From Cyclobacteriaceae bacterium (GTDB lineage: Bacteria > Bacteroidota > Bacteroidia > Cytophagales > Cyclobacteriaceae): DNA of 7,498 nt. The translations under genes and the position numbers were made by a program. Location of the stretch: assembly GCA_025363495.1 (NCBI GenBank), contig JANYDR010000581.1, positions 1 through 7,498 of the forward strand, written 5' to 3'. The notes beneath the pieces are model-generated. The model was given only the letters and a program-made list of their open reading frames with translations. It was not told the origin of the DNA and searched no databases. Positions 1 through 5,654 of this stretch are shown here, piece by piece. Numbering within the stretch: position 1 is the first letter of the stretch; each line of letters opens with the position of its first letter.

Positions 1-161
1 TCATCCTCTTTCAAAAGCTTCACAATCAGGAGGACAGTTATGAAGGAAAAGGACTTGGGCTTTCGCTATGCCAGAGAATTATGGCCAATCACGAAGGCTT
101 TATTACCGCTTCTGGAGAACCAGGCTTGGGGGCAACGTTTAACTTGTATTTTCCCGTTTGA
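1..161 (+). CDS. Sensor histidine kinase, C-terminal end (partial)
   Basis: An open frame enters from the left edge (first full codon at 3) and stops with TGA at 159-161, leaving 52 codons. The translation holds the late part of a HATPase_c ATP-binding domain. It starts with the remnant of the F-box region (LFQKLHNQEDSYEG), followed by the G2 box GKGLGLSLCQRI, then a glycine-rich strand (SGEPGLGATFNLYFPV) typical of the end of these kinases. The G2 glycines contact the ATP lid, so the fragment belongs to the kinase catalytic domain. The protein ends right after the HATPase fold, so no receiver domain is fused C-terminally. The receiver gene 110 bases downstream on the same strand is a plausible partner. 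Sensor domains and the phosphorylated histidine lie outside the window, so the stimulus cannot be judged. Confidence 0.88.
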   Translation, partial: ILFQKLHNQEDSYEGKGLGLSLCQRIMANHEGFITASGEPGLGATFNLYFPV

Positions 162-188
162 GTCTGTTATTCGTATATAAAATGAGGG

Positions 189-210
189 TATGCTCTGTAT
201 ATAGGGCATA
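189..210 (+). other. Hairpin in kinase-receiver gap
   Basis: TATGCTCT (189-196) pairs with AGGGCATA (203-210), giving 8 bp with one G-U pair and a 6-base loop GTATAT. It lies in the 110-base gap between the kinase stop and the receiver start. No T-tract follows (TAGCTAAAAA), so it does not look like a normal intrinsic terminator. It may be an RNA processing or stabilising element, or chance in AT-rich DNA. The box TATCTTTA at 227-234 is one base off the Bacteroidota -7 consensus and could promote the receiver separately, but I see no convincing -33 element. Confidence 0.3.
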
Positions 211-271
211 TAGCTAAAAATGGGAGTATCTTTAGAAAATTGGAATAAAATCAAAAAATTGACTGAGCAGC

Positions 272-694
272 ATGCAGGATAACTGGAGTATAATAATTGC
301 GGAGGATGATAGTGATGACAGGTTATTGCTGGAAACTGCTTTCAAAGAAACAGGATTGGAAATACAACTTGTGTTTGCTAACAATGGTGTTGAGTTATTA
401 AAGCTTCTCACCGGGCAGGAACAAAGTTTATATCCACGGGTAATAATTCTTGACCTGAATATGCCGAAGAAAGACGGAAGAGAGGCACTGAAAGAGTTGA
501 AGCAAAATCCTCTTTTAAAAAAGATACCGGTAATAATTTTTACAACTACAAAGAACGAGGCAGAAATAGCGCGTTGCTATGAGCTGGGCGCTAATACATA
601 TGTTGTAAAACCAGACAGCTACTCCGATCTCTTAAAGGTTGTTAATCGTCTGAAAAGTTATTGGTTTGAGACAGCGTCAGTGGCCGCCAGGTAG
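272..694 (+). CDS. Single-domain response regulator (CheY/Rcp1-like receiver)
   Basis: This 140-aa protein is a complete receiver domain with no output domain. The acidic pocket is E11-D12-D13, the phospho-acceptor is D61 (in VIILDLNMPKKDG), the switch threonine is T91 (IIFTTTKNE) and the conserved lysine is K113 (VVKP). The spacings D61-T91 (30) and T91-K113 (22) are canonical, so phosphotransfer should work. The LDLNMPKKDGxE style with the FTTTKNExEI segment resembles Rcp1-type regulators that pair with phytochrome-like or PAS kinases; I place it in that group from memory. With no DNA-binding domain, it must act by protein contact or as a phosphorelay intermediate. The upstream kinase fragment is the natural candidate donor. 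The ATG at 272 has no convincing Shine-Dalgarno sequence, as usual in this phylum. It converges on the next gene, with only 6 bases between the stop codons. Confidence 0.93.
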   Translation: MQDNWSIIIAEDDSDDRLLLETAFKETGLEIQLVFANNGVELLKLLTGQEQSLYPRVIILDLNMPKKDGREALKELKQNPLLKKIPVIIFTTTKNEAEIARCYELGANTYVVKPDSYSDLLKVVNRLKSYWFETASVAAR

Positions 695-700
695 GGCGCA

Positions 701-1060
701 TTAAGCAGAAAATTTCTGCGCGATTTTTTGGATGAGACCATTGCCTTTCTTCCCAAGAAAATTAGTCGAATAATTTTTTATAAAAAAAGGCAAGACCATT
801 CGGGTAATCCATCCTGTCTTTGCCAACAGGAAATTTTTTATAAGTACATCCCCTATTACATCCACACCAAGTGTTACCAGAGAATTACTCCTGTCTTTAG
901 TTGTAATCTTTCCCAGAAAGCCAAGAACCTGTGTAACAGGACCAAGTTCTTTTTTTAATTCAATAATATCCCGATGGATAATACCCTTCTGAATCATTAG
1001 AATCCTTTCCAGCTCCTCCTTTTCAGAGATCAGGTCATCGTATGTTTGAATCCTATTCAT
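701..1060 (-). CDS. Hypothetical protein, third gene of YtxH/holin-like cassette
   Basis: This 119-aa protein has no domain I can name. The first ~42 residues are charged and predicted helical (ISEKEELERILMIQ...RDIIELKKELGP), possibly a short coiled coil. Residues ~55-110 are mildly hydrophobic with a basic end (LVTLGVDVIGDVLIKNFLL, then ITRMVLPFFIKNY), suggesting a membrane-associated helix or hairpin. Its ATG overlaps the end of the upstream holin-like gene (ATGAATAG, 8 bases shared), so translation is probably coupled. AAGAAGG just upstream is one of the few Shine-Dalgarno-like sequences in this window. By position it may correspond to YqjK in the enterobacterial yqjD-yqjE-yqjK set. That is an analogy from gene order and size, not from sequence similarity I can show. 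Confidence 0.8.
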   Translation of the reverse strand: MNRIQTYDDLISEKEELERILMIQKGIIHRDIIELKKELGPVTQVLGFLGKITTKDRSNSLVTLGVDVIGDVLIKNFLLAKTGWITRMVLPFFIKNYSTNFLGKKGNGLIQKIAQKFSA

Positions 1061-1394
1061 ATACCTTCTTGATTATTTGATTCCTGACAAAAGGGAACAC
1101 GAGCTTCTTTCTTACAAGTACCAGTACTATTCCACACAGAAGGTAAAAACCACCGACTATAAAATAGCCAGCTTTCATATTTTCCAGGGATTCTCCCAAC
1201 CACATGCTTATTCCAACCCCTGCAAACATCAACACAAACATGAAAAAGAACGCGATAAGTACAGCCATGAGGCTCACCGACGCAACGCTTGTCGCCTTCT
1301 GAGTCGCATTCACCACTGTAAGCTTAACGAATGTTTCGATGTAGTCTGAAACGTGATCTGTTAATAATTCAGCTTTGGTTTTTAGATCCTCCAT
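1053..1394 (-). CDS. Phage-holin superfamily III-like (DUF1469/YqjE-like) membrane protein
   Basis: This 113-aa protein starts with an amphipathic N-terminal helix (residues ~1-37). Two strong transmembrane segments follow, at about 38-66 (VASVSLMAVLIAFFFMFVLM) and 75-95 (YFIVGGFYLLCGIVLVLV), then a basic tail RKKLVFPFVRNQIIKK. This is the layout of the Phage_holin_3_6/DUF1469 family, to which E. coli YqjE belongs. Despite the name, chromosomal members are inner-membrane proteins not known to lyse cells, and no endolysin or phage gene is nearby. Its start lies only 11 bases beyond the T-tract of a strong terminator that follows the YtxH gene, so its mRNA probably comes from read-through. No Shine-Dalgarno precedes the ATG; the leader is AT-rich. 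It overlaps the next gene by 8 bases. Confidence 0.85.
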   Translation of the reverse strand: MEDLKTKAELLTDHVSDYIETFVKLTVVNATQKATSVASVSLMAVLIAFFFMFVLMFAGVGISMWLGESLENMKAGYFIVGGFYLLCGIVLVLVRKKLVFPFVRNQIIKKVYE

Positions 1395-1405
1395 ATATTA
1401 TTTTT

Positions 1406-1442
1406 AAAAAAGAAGCGAGGCAGAAAAAATGTCTGCCTCGCT
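1406..1442 (-). terminator. Rho-independent terminator after the YtxH gene
   Basis: AGCGAGGCAGA (1414-1424) and TCTGCCTCGCT (1432-1442) form a perfect 11-bp GC-rich stem with a 7-base loop. Read on the minus strand, the stem is followed by TCTTTTTT (1413-1406), the U-tract of an intrinsic terminator. It ends 11 bases before the start codon of the next gene in the same direction. It therefore probably acts as a partial terminator that lowers expression of the holin-like and third genes relative to YtxH. The plus-strand side has no T-tract, so it is one-directional. Confidence 0.8.
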
Positions 1443-1450
1443 CTTACTGT

Positions 1451-1723
1451 CTAGATAGAGGCCTTTGTTTTTTTATAAACATTGTTGGCTTCATTTCTGA
1501 ATTCATTTGCCTCATCGATTGCTGTTGACTTTACTTCATCATAATGATCCTTGCCGGAAGCAATAAGATCAGTAATTCTTTTCGCAAGATCTGATGCAGA
1601 ACCCTTTATATTATTGCGAAGGGTTTCACCCTTCTCAGGAGCAATCAACATACCAATGATTACACCTGCAGTAGCTGCTCCCAGTATACCAAGGAAAATA
1701 TTAGTGGAATTTTTCATATACAT
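1451..1723 (-). CDS. YtxH-like small membrane protein
   Basis: This 90-aa protein has one N-terminal transmembrane helix rich in glycine and alanine (residues ~9-28, FLGILGAATAGVIIGMLIAP). The APEKGETLRNNIK junction that marks YtxH/GvpP-like domains follows, then a long charged amphipathic helix (ASDLAKRITDLIASGKDHYDEVKST...FRNEANNVYKKT). Family members are small, single-pass and often stress-related (B. subtilis YtxH is a general-stress protein); the molecular role is unknown. An in-frame second ATG at 1717 gives an 88-aa version starting MKNSTN, which is the more typical family N-terminus; the longer start is kept only by default. It leads a same-strand cassette with the holin-like and third genes, but its own terminator follows it. 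I saw no TAnnTTTG box in the upstream gap on this strand. Confidence 0.87.
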   Translation of the reverse strand: MYMKNSTNIFLGILGAATAGVIIGMLIAPEKGETLRNNIKGSASDLAKRITDLIASGKDHYDEVKSTAIDEANEFRNEANNVYKKTKASI

Positions 1724-1995
1724 AATTGTTTAAATTTTTAATTCACTAATGGGTTATAAATACTATGCCACCTTAGGGGGGGTCTGATCGGCAGCATCCA
1801 AAAATTCCCTAATGCCAAATGGGGTTAATTGACGTCAAATCGAGGAATATTTTACCCAACTCGCACAAATTGAGAAATAGTTTTACTTCCAAAAAGGCCT
1901 TGTTTGGCAGTTTTCGGATGGGAAATTCATTGCTTTATTCTAAGAAGAATGAGTTGAAAAGAATAAAAAACTTAACCCAGCTTTTTTGAACCAGA
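1724..1995. other. Gene-free gap with palindrome and G7 tract
   Basis: These 272 bases hold no reading frame of coding character on either strand. Two features stand out. One is a perfect 10-bp palindrome TTGACGTCAA at 1829-1838, which could be an operator. The other is a run of seven G at 1776-1782, which on the minus strand is a C7 run about 55 bases before the YtxH start. The gap must hold the YtxH promoter and the 3' end of the CNNM-gene transcript. On the minus strand after 1996 there is an imperfect A6/T6-flanked hairpin (about 1961-1983) that could be a weak terminator. Confidence 0.4.
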
Positions 1996-3291
1996 TTATT
2001 TCTGTGTGTCAAGACCGACCCACTCTACCTCCACGGTTTCAGGCATCGTTTTATTCAACTTGATTATTTTAATCTTGTAATTGAAGAGCGTCTTCTCATC
2101 GCCCTCTTTCATGGACGGCCAGTAGTAGGTGAGCAATCCTGCCAGCGTTTCATAGTCATCAGATTCCGGAAAGGAATTTTTCAAAAACTTATTAATATCA
2201 TGAAGTGATGAAAGTGCCAATATCTGATAGCCCTTCTGATCGAGGGGTTGCACAATCAATTGTTCATGATCATGCTCATCCTGAATTTCACCAACAAGTT
2301 CTTCCAGAATATCTTCCAGTGTCACAAGTCCAATGGTTCCTCCAAATTCACTGACTACTACCGCCATCTGTGTCTTTCGTTTTTGAAACTCACGCAGCAA
2401 GGAATCAATCGGTTTTGTTTCAGGAACGAAATGAACAGGCCGCATAATATCTTTCAACCCCTTATCCGTGTTTTGAACAAACAAGCTGATAATGTCCTTT
2501 GCATGAACGATCCCAACAATTTCTTCCAATGAATTTTCGTAAACAGGGTAGCGTGAATACGCTTCTTTGAGAACAAGGTCCATAACCTCCGGAATAGGAG
2601 AACTTAATCGCAACGCTGAAATTTTTATTCGCGGTACCATTACCTGGCGTACAACACGATCATCAAAATCAAAGACATTCTGGATAAGCTCACGCTCACT
2701 TTGCTCGATCGCTCCTCCCTCTTCACTTTCTGCAATGATAAGCTTCAGTTCTTCCTCAGAATGTATATCTGTTTCACCCATCGGTTTGATGCCAAATAAT
2801 TTCAGCATGATGTTGGCAAACCCATTGAGGAACCAGATGAACGGCCTGAAAACAAAATGAAAAATGCGCAACGCCAATGAAAGCCTGAGTGTTGTAATGG
2901 TTGGATAGCGAATAGCAATGGTTTTGGGAGCCAGCTCACCAAAAACTATGTGAAGGACTGTCAACGTAAGAAAAGCTACTGGAATAGAGATTGAATGAGC
3001 TGTCTCTTCTGTCATTTGAAATCCCGTAGAATGAATCACATTCAGGATTATCGTTGATACGACTTCCTCACCCACCCATCCCAGGCCAAGGCTCGCGAGT
3101 GTGATTCCTAACTGGGTTGCAGCAAGGTATCCATCAAGGTTAGCAATGATATTGGTGGCCGCGTCGCGGGAAAGGCTGCTCTTTTCCACTCCAATCTGGG
3201 ATGACCTGACTTTTACGATGGCAAACTCTGCCGCCACGAAAAAACCGTTCAGTAGAACAAGGGCAATGGTAAGAATTACGTCAAATGTCAT
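1996..3291 (-). CDS. CNNM/CBS/CorC-domain membrane protein (hemolysin C/CorC-type, UPF0053)
   Basis: This 431-aa protein has the full architecture of the family. From the ATG at 3291, residues ~1-195 are the DUF21/CNNM membrane domain (GFFVAAEFA at 16-24, FGELAPK at 117-123). Residues ~213-325 are a CBS pair (VMVPR, SRYPVYE, VVVSEFGGTIGLVTLEDILEE). Residues ~340-425 are the HlyC/CorC transporter-associated domain. Relatives include CorC-type and CNNM proteins implicated in Mg2+/Co2+ efflux, with CBS domains sensing adenine nucleotides. Bacteroidota GldE has the same layout, but no gld gene is adjacent, so the generic name is safer. The frame is open up to a TTG at 3306, but the ATG at 3291 is preferred. 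It gives the normal N-terminus, and a good -7 promoter box covers the TTG. Length and motifs are intact. Confidence 0.93.
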   Translation of the reverse strand: MTFDVILTIALVLLNGFFVAAEFAIVKVRSSQIGVEKSSLSRDAATNIIANLDGYLAATQLGITLASLGLGWVGEEVVSTIILNVIHSTGFQMTEETAHSISIPVAFLTLTVLHIVFGELAPKTIAIRYPTITTLRLSLALRIFHFVFRPFIWFLNGFANIMLKLFGIKPMGETDIHSEEELKLIIAESEEGGAIEQSERELIQNVFDFDDRVVRQVMVPRIKISALRLSSPIPEVMDLVLKEAYSRYPVYENSLEEIVGIVHAKDIISLFVQNTDKGLKDIMRPVHFVPETKPIDSLLREFQKRKTQMAVVVSEFGGTIGLVTLEDILEELVGEIQDEHDHEQLIVQPLDQKGYQILALSSLHDINKFLKNSFPESDDYETLAGLLTYYWPSMKEGDEKTLFNYKIKIIKLNKTMPETVEVEWVGLDTQK

Positions 3292-3303
3292 AGGTGGAAG
3301 CAG

Positions 3304-3336
3304 CAAAGATAACTTTTCCGGGATGAGCCGCGAAAA
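3304..3336 (-). promoter_or_regulatory. Candidate Bacteroidota-type promoter of the CNNM gene
   Basis: On the minus strand, TATCTTTG (3311-3304) matches the TAnnTTTG -7 element exactly. A weak -33-like TTTT (3336-3333) lies 21 bases upstream. Transcription would start near 3297-3300, only 6-9 bases before the ATG at 3291, giving a nearly leaderless mRNA. This also argues against the alternative TTG start at 3306, which lies inside the box. Confidence 0.5.
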
Positions 3337-3427
3337 TTAAAAATCCGGAATTGGTACACAGGTGCAATTTTCGCTGGTACTTATAGAAAGGGATCGATTG
3401 CAATTTAGCTTCCTTTTGAAGAAACAA

Positions 3428-3451
3428 AGGCAACTTTTTAAGAAATTGCCT
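3428..3451. other. Inverted repeat between divergent genes
   Basis: AGGCAA (3428-3433) and TTGCCT (3446-3451) form a perfect 6-bp inverted repeat with a 12-base spacer (CTTTTTAAGAAA) that can itself pair partly. It lies in the 240-base gap between the CNNM gene and the divergent propeller lipoprotein. It could be an operator or a leader hairpin for the lipoprotein gene. I see nothing else certain in this gap apart from the CNNM promoter, and no TAnnTTTG box for the plus-strand gene. Confidence 0.3.
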
Positions 3452-3531
3452 CCAATAAGCAGACCCTGCAGCCCATCAATTACGTGCAACATTTAATGCA
3501 TAAAAAGTGTCTCAAAGTCTAAAATGTACCC

Positions 3532-4470
3532 ATGAAATACCTGATGCAATTCATGCTTCTGATTTTAGTCCCCTTGGGGTGCGGAGATCATACTGCCGGG
3601 TCCCTTTCGGAAGGAACTATTGCCTACGCAAATGTCGACGGAAGCATAAACCATATCTACTTAATGGATTTGGATAAGGATCGCCATGGAATCAACACTC
3701 GGCGCCTGACAAGTAATGTTGAAAATGAGGACTACCCTAGTTGGTCTCCAGATGGTACAATGATCGCCTTTACGCTTAGCAGAGACGGATCCGGAATTTA
3801 TGTTATCAAACAGGATGGCACCGGTTTACGAAGGTTGTCGCCAACTCCAGGATATGACGCTACACCAAGCTGGTCTCCGGATGGAACAAAGATTATCTAT
3901 GTCAGGTTACTTGACCCAATTACTCCAAACGTAATGCCCAAAACCGAAATACATGTCATGAATACGGATGGTAGTAATGATCATGTTCTGCTTGCCGGTA
4001 GCAACTTCAGTGTTGAGCCACGGTGGTCAGTGAAAAACCAAATTGTGTTCATGGGTTTCAGAAACGGAAGCATGAATATAGTAACGATGAATTCAGATGG
4101 ATCAAATCTTCAACAGTTGACGACGACAGGAAACAACGGTGATCCGGCCTGGTCTCCAGATGGAACAAAAATCTCATTCGGATCAGATCGTGAAGGCAAT
4201 AACAAACTAAACATTTACACGATGAATGCTGGTGGAAGTAATGTTTTCCAAATTACTCACTTAAATGTACCGTACGAATCAGGTGACACCAGTTGGTCAT
4301 CTGATGGAACGAAGATTGCTTTTGAATGGGACATCAGTGGGAATAAGCAATCTGATCCCAATGCGTATGCTGAAGTTTGGACTGTTGGTGCGGATGGATC
4401 AAACGCGTCAAGCACATCGCAGCGCTGTAGTGGTGTTGGGTGTGCTCCGCGGTGGAAGCCGGTTAAATAG
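3532..4470 (+). CDS. PD40/TolB-like beta-propeller lipoprotein
   Basis: This 312-aa protein starts with a short signal peptide (MKYLMQFMLLILVPLGC), whose PLGC ending is a loose lipobox, so C17 is probably lipidated. The body is a chain of WD40-like PD40 repeats with WSPDG-type motifs at about 71, 114, 165 (degenerate, WSVKN), 207, 255 (WSSDG) and 308 (WKP). Each except the last is followed by a strand such as TKIAF and then an IYxMNxDGSN turn. Six such units suggest a six-bladed propeller like the TolB C-terminal domain. The TolB N-terminal domain is absent and no tol-pal genes are nearby, so it is not TolB itself. Probably an envelope protein that binds proteins or glycans; the ligand is unknown. 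The tail has a close cysteine pair (C299, C304) that could form a disulfide in the periplasm or outside the cell. Confidence 0.88.
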   Translation: MKYLMQFMLLILVPLGCGDHTAGSLSEGTIAYANVDGSINHIYLMDLDKDRHGINTRRLTSNVENEDYPSWSPDGTMIAFTLSRDGSGIYVIKQDGTGLRRLSPTPGYDATPSWSPDGTKIIYVRLLDPITPNVMPKTEIHVMNTDGSNDHVLLAGSNFSVEPRWSVKNQIVFMGFRNGSMNIVTMNSDGSNLQQLTTTGNNGDPAWSPDGTKISFGSDREGNNKLNIYTMNAGGSNVFQITHLNVPYESGDTSWSSDGTKIAFEWDISGNKQSDPNAYAEVWTVGADGSNASSTSQRCSGVGCAPRWKPVK

Positions 4471-4523
4471 TTATGGATTGACAAGCTGCGTTCAAATATA
4501 AAATCAGTCTTTTCAATTGTCAC
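4468..4523 (-). pseudogene. Possible remnant of a toxin gene start
   Basis: A frame starts at GTG 4523, overlapping the TGA of the 56-aa gene by four bases (GTGA). It reads MTIEKTDFIFERSLSIHNY before running antisense into the lipoprotein gene from 4470. Past that point its residues look like a mirror of the propeller gene, not like a protein. The GTGA overlap is typical of a coupled second gene in a toxin-antitoxin pair, so this may be the first ~18 codons of a lost toxin. It is too short to recognise a family, and chance is a real alternative. Confidence 0.25.
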
Positions 4524-4690
4524 GATTGGATCATGGACAACTTCTTTGGGAATTCTTCGGATTTTCTCCTGAAATACTCAATCGGCTGGTCAGGAGTCAT
4601 ATCCTTTATTTCCTGGTAAATCCGAACCCGTTGCTGCTGTACATATTTCACAGCATCCAAATTCTTCCCGGTTTTCAAGTCAGTTTTCAT
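4520..4690 (-). CDS. Small antitoxin-like hypothetical protein (56 aa)
   Basis: A complete 56-codon frame runs from the ATG at 4690 to TGA at 4520. It lies 36 bases after the RES toxin stop on the same strand, so it is probably the third gene of that operon. GGAG motifs lie just before the ATG. The translation begins MKTDLKTGKNLDAVKYVQQQ, then has IYQEIKDMTPDQPIEYF and a basic helical end RRKSEEFPKKL. The pattern LDAVKxV...(R)xxIYxEIKDMTxxxxxEYF resembles small proteins found before PIN or other toxins in many genomes, thought to be antitoxins; this is from memory and not verified. A downstream frame starts in overlap (TCGTGACA: a GTG overlaps the TGA), as in toxin-antitoxin pairs. The opposite-strand frame 4517-4741 is judged a shadow. 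Function is unproven. Confidence 0.6.
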   Translation of the reverse strand: MKTDLKTGKNLDAVKYVQQQRVRIYQEIKDMTPDQPIEYFRRKSEEFPKKLSMIQS

Positions 4691-4726
4691 ACTCCATCAA
4701 CTCCTTTGGTGATACAAATCTTAAGT

Positions 4727-5185
4727 CTAATTAGTCTTTAATCTTAGATCGTATGCATAATCCTTAACATCGACGATTTTTATCTTGTTTGAATCGGAAT
4801 GGTTCGGATTGATAATGAAGTTCATCTCCTCTTCTATTACAACCGATGGGATACAATAGAGCAGGAACTCAGCCTCACTAAGGAATTTGGATCCAAAATC
4901 GCGAGGTTCTTTCGCGTGGGGTTGATTTTTCCAGTTACCAGGCAGTTGGCCAATCGTGTACTGTTTAATAGAATGATCCGGCACTTCCAAAGTAACAAAC
5001 GAGAGGTCACGAGGTATCAAATGTTTTTTAACATGGCAAGTGTATTCCAACAGACTCAAGGCCCTGGTAACTGAACTATAAATACAAGGAATCCCTGGAT
5101 GATTCCATCGCCCACCGTTCAGCCTGGCACCGTCACCAGTTAAATCATTGGCAAACATCGTGTGCCCGATTCTGAAGAGTAACAT
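4727..5185 (-). CDS. RES-domain toxin of an Xre/RES toxin-antitoxin system
   Basis: This 152-aa protein is a full RES domain. It begins MLLFRIGHTMFANDLTGDGA and continues with the signature GGRWNHPGIPCIYSS (R26, Y36), then E47 in LSLLEY. Later comes S114 in CIPSVVIEEEMNFIINPNH; R, E and S are the residues that give the family its name. Family members deplete cellular NAD+: the mycobacterial MbcT is an NAD+ phosphorylase and the Sphingobium ParT ADP-ribosylates phosphoribosyl-pyrophosphate synthetase. Growth arrest through NAD+ loss is therefore the expected effect. The frame is open back to a TTG at 5212, but the ATG at 5185 fits the family N-terminus and sits 7 bases after the antitoxin stop, so it is preferred. 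All key residues are present, so I expect an active toxin held in check by the upstream antitoxin. Confidence 0.92.
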   Translation of the reverse strand: MLLFRIGHTMFANDLTGDGARLNGGRWNHPGIPCIYSSVTRALSLLEYTCHVKKHLIPRDLSFVTLEVPDHSIKQYTIGQLPGNWKNQPHAKEPRDFGSKFLSEAEFLLYCIPSVVIEEEMNFIINPNHSDSNKIKIVDVKDYAYDLRLKTN

Positions 5186-5192
5186 ACCACCG

Positions 5193-5645
5193 TTAATAAA
5201 CACCGTATGCAACCCGACCTATTTCCTTCTTCACCTCATCCAATCCATAATAAGTGTCCATCAATGAGAGTGGAGTAACGTTTCCCAATGCTTCAGAAGG
5301 ATTCCTCAGCCACTCATTAAAAACATCCTTATCGCCAAAAGTCTCGTATCCGTAGGATATTATATCGTTAAGAAGTAGAATCCGTTCACTGATCTCCTGG
5401 TTAAATTTCTGTGTTCCCTTTTTAGCGATAAGAGTGGCCCTGGAAATTGTAAGAATTGTAGCCAACTGATCATAGTCAAGTTCAACTTCATCCTTTATAA
5501 CAATCAATTCCTTTTTGGAAATTCCTTTTCGGGCAATCGTTATTTTTTCGAGAGATGAAAGAGCAAAGAAGTACGAGTTTTTAACACCTCCCGGCCCTCC
5601 CTTGCGTGCCCAAGCCAATTTCGTCGCCTTTACGTTTGCTTCCAT
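5193..5645 (-). CDS. Xre/MbcA/ParS-type antitoxin of the RES toxin
   Basis: This 150-aa protein has the usual two-part layout. Residues ~40-77 are an Xre-like helix-turn-helix (GISKKELIVIKD...LDYDQLATILTISRATLIAKK). Residues ~94-150 are the MbcA/ParS/Xre antitoxin C-terminal domain (DUF2384), with FNEWLRNPSEALGNVTPLSL and a GLDEVKKEIGRVAYGVY end. W112, P116, G121, P125 and L128 fit the family pattern. The C-terminal domain binds the RES toxin and blocks its active site, while the helix-turn-helix binds the operon's own promoter. The first ~35 residues hold a basic, glycine-rich stretch (ARKGGPGG) of unclear role. The antitoxin is first in the operon and the toxin follows after 7 bases, the normal order for this class. 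The paired inverted repeats just upstream fit autoregulation. Confidence 0.92.
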   Translation of the reverse strand: MEANVKATKLAWARKGGPGGVKNSYFFALSSLEKITIARKGISKKELIVIKDEVELDYDQLATILTISRATLIAKKGTQKFNQEISERILLLNDIISYGYETFGDKDVFNEWLRNPSEALGNVTPLSLMDTYYGLDEVKKEIGRVAYGVY

Positions 5646-5654
5646 AGAATAATT

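Noticed and set aside
705..719. GCAGAAAATTTCTGC palindrome at the convergent gene ends as a bidirectional terminator
   Set aside because: Only a 5-bp stem is possible with a workable loop, it has a poor T-tract on either side, and it lies inside the coding end of the minus-strand gene.
1053..1394. Prophage lysis gene
   Set aside because: The holin-like family is common on chromosomes; no endolysin, integrase or phage structural gene is present in the window.
2248..2860. Plus-strand frames inside the CNNM gene
   Set aside because: Antisense shadows of a gene with complete CNNM, CBS and CorC domains.
3532..4470. TolB of the Tol-Pal system
   Set aside because: It lacks the TolB N-terminal domain and has a lipobox, and no tolQ, tolR, tolA or pal gene is adjacent.
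4257..4523. 88-aa minus-strand frame as a full gene
   Set aside because: Beyond the first ~18 codons it is antisense to the propeller lipoprotein, and the residues look like a shadow.
4517..4741. 74-aa plus-strand frame
   Set aside because: It is the antisense of the 56-aa gene and its leader, has low-complexity hydrophobic character, and no start context.
5186..5212. TTG start for the RES toxin (161 aa)
   Set aside because: It would overlap the antitoxin end by 20 bases and add residues not typical of the family; the ATG at 5185 fits better.
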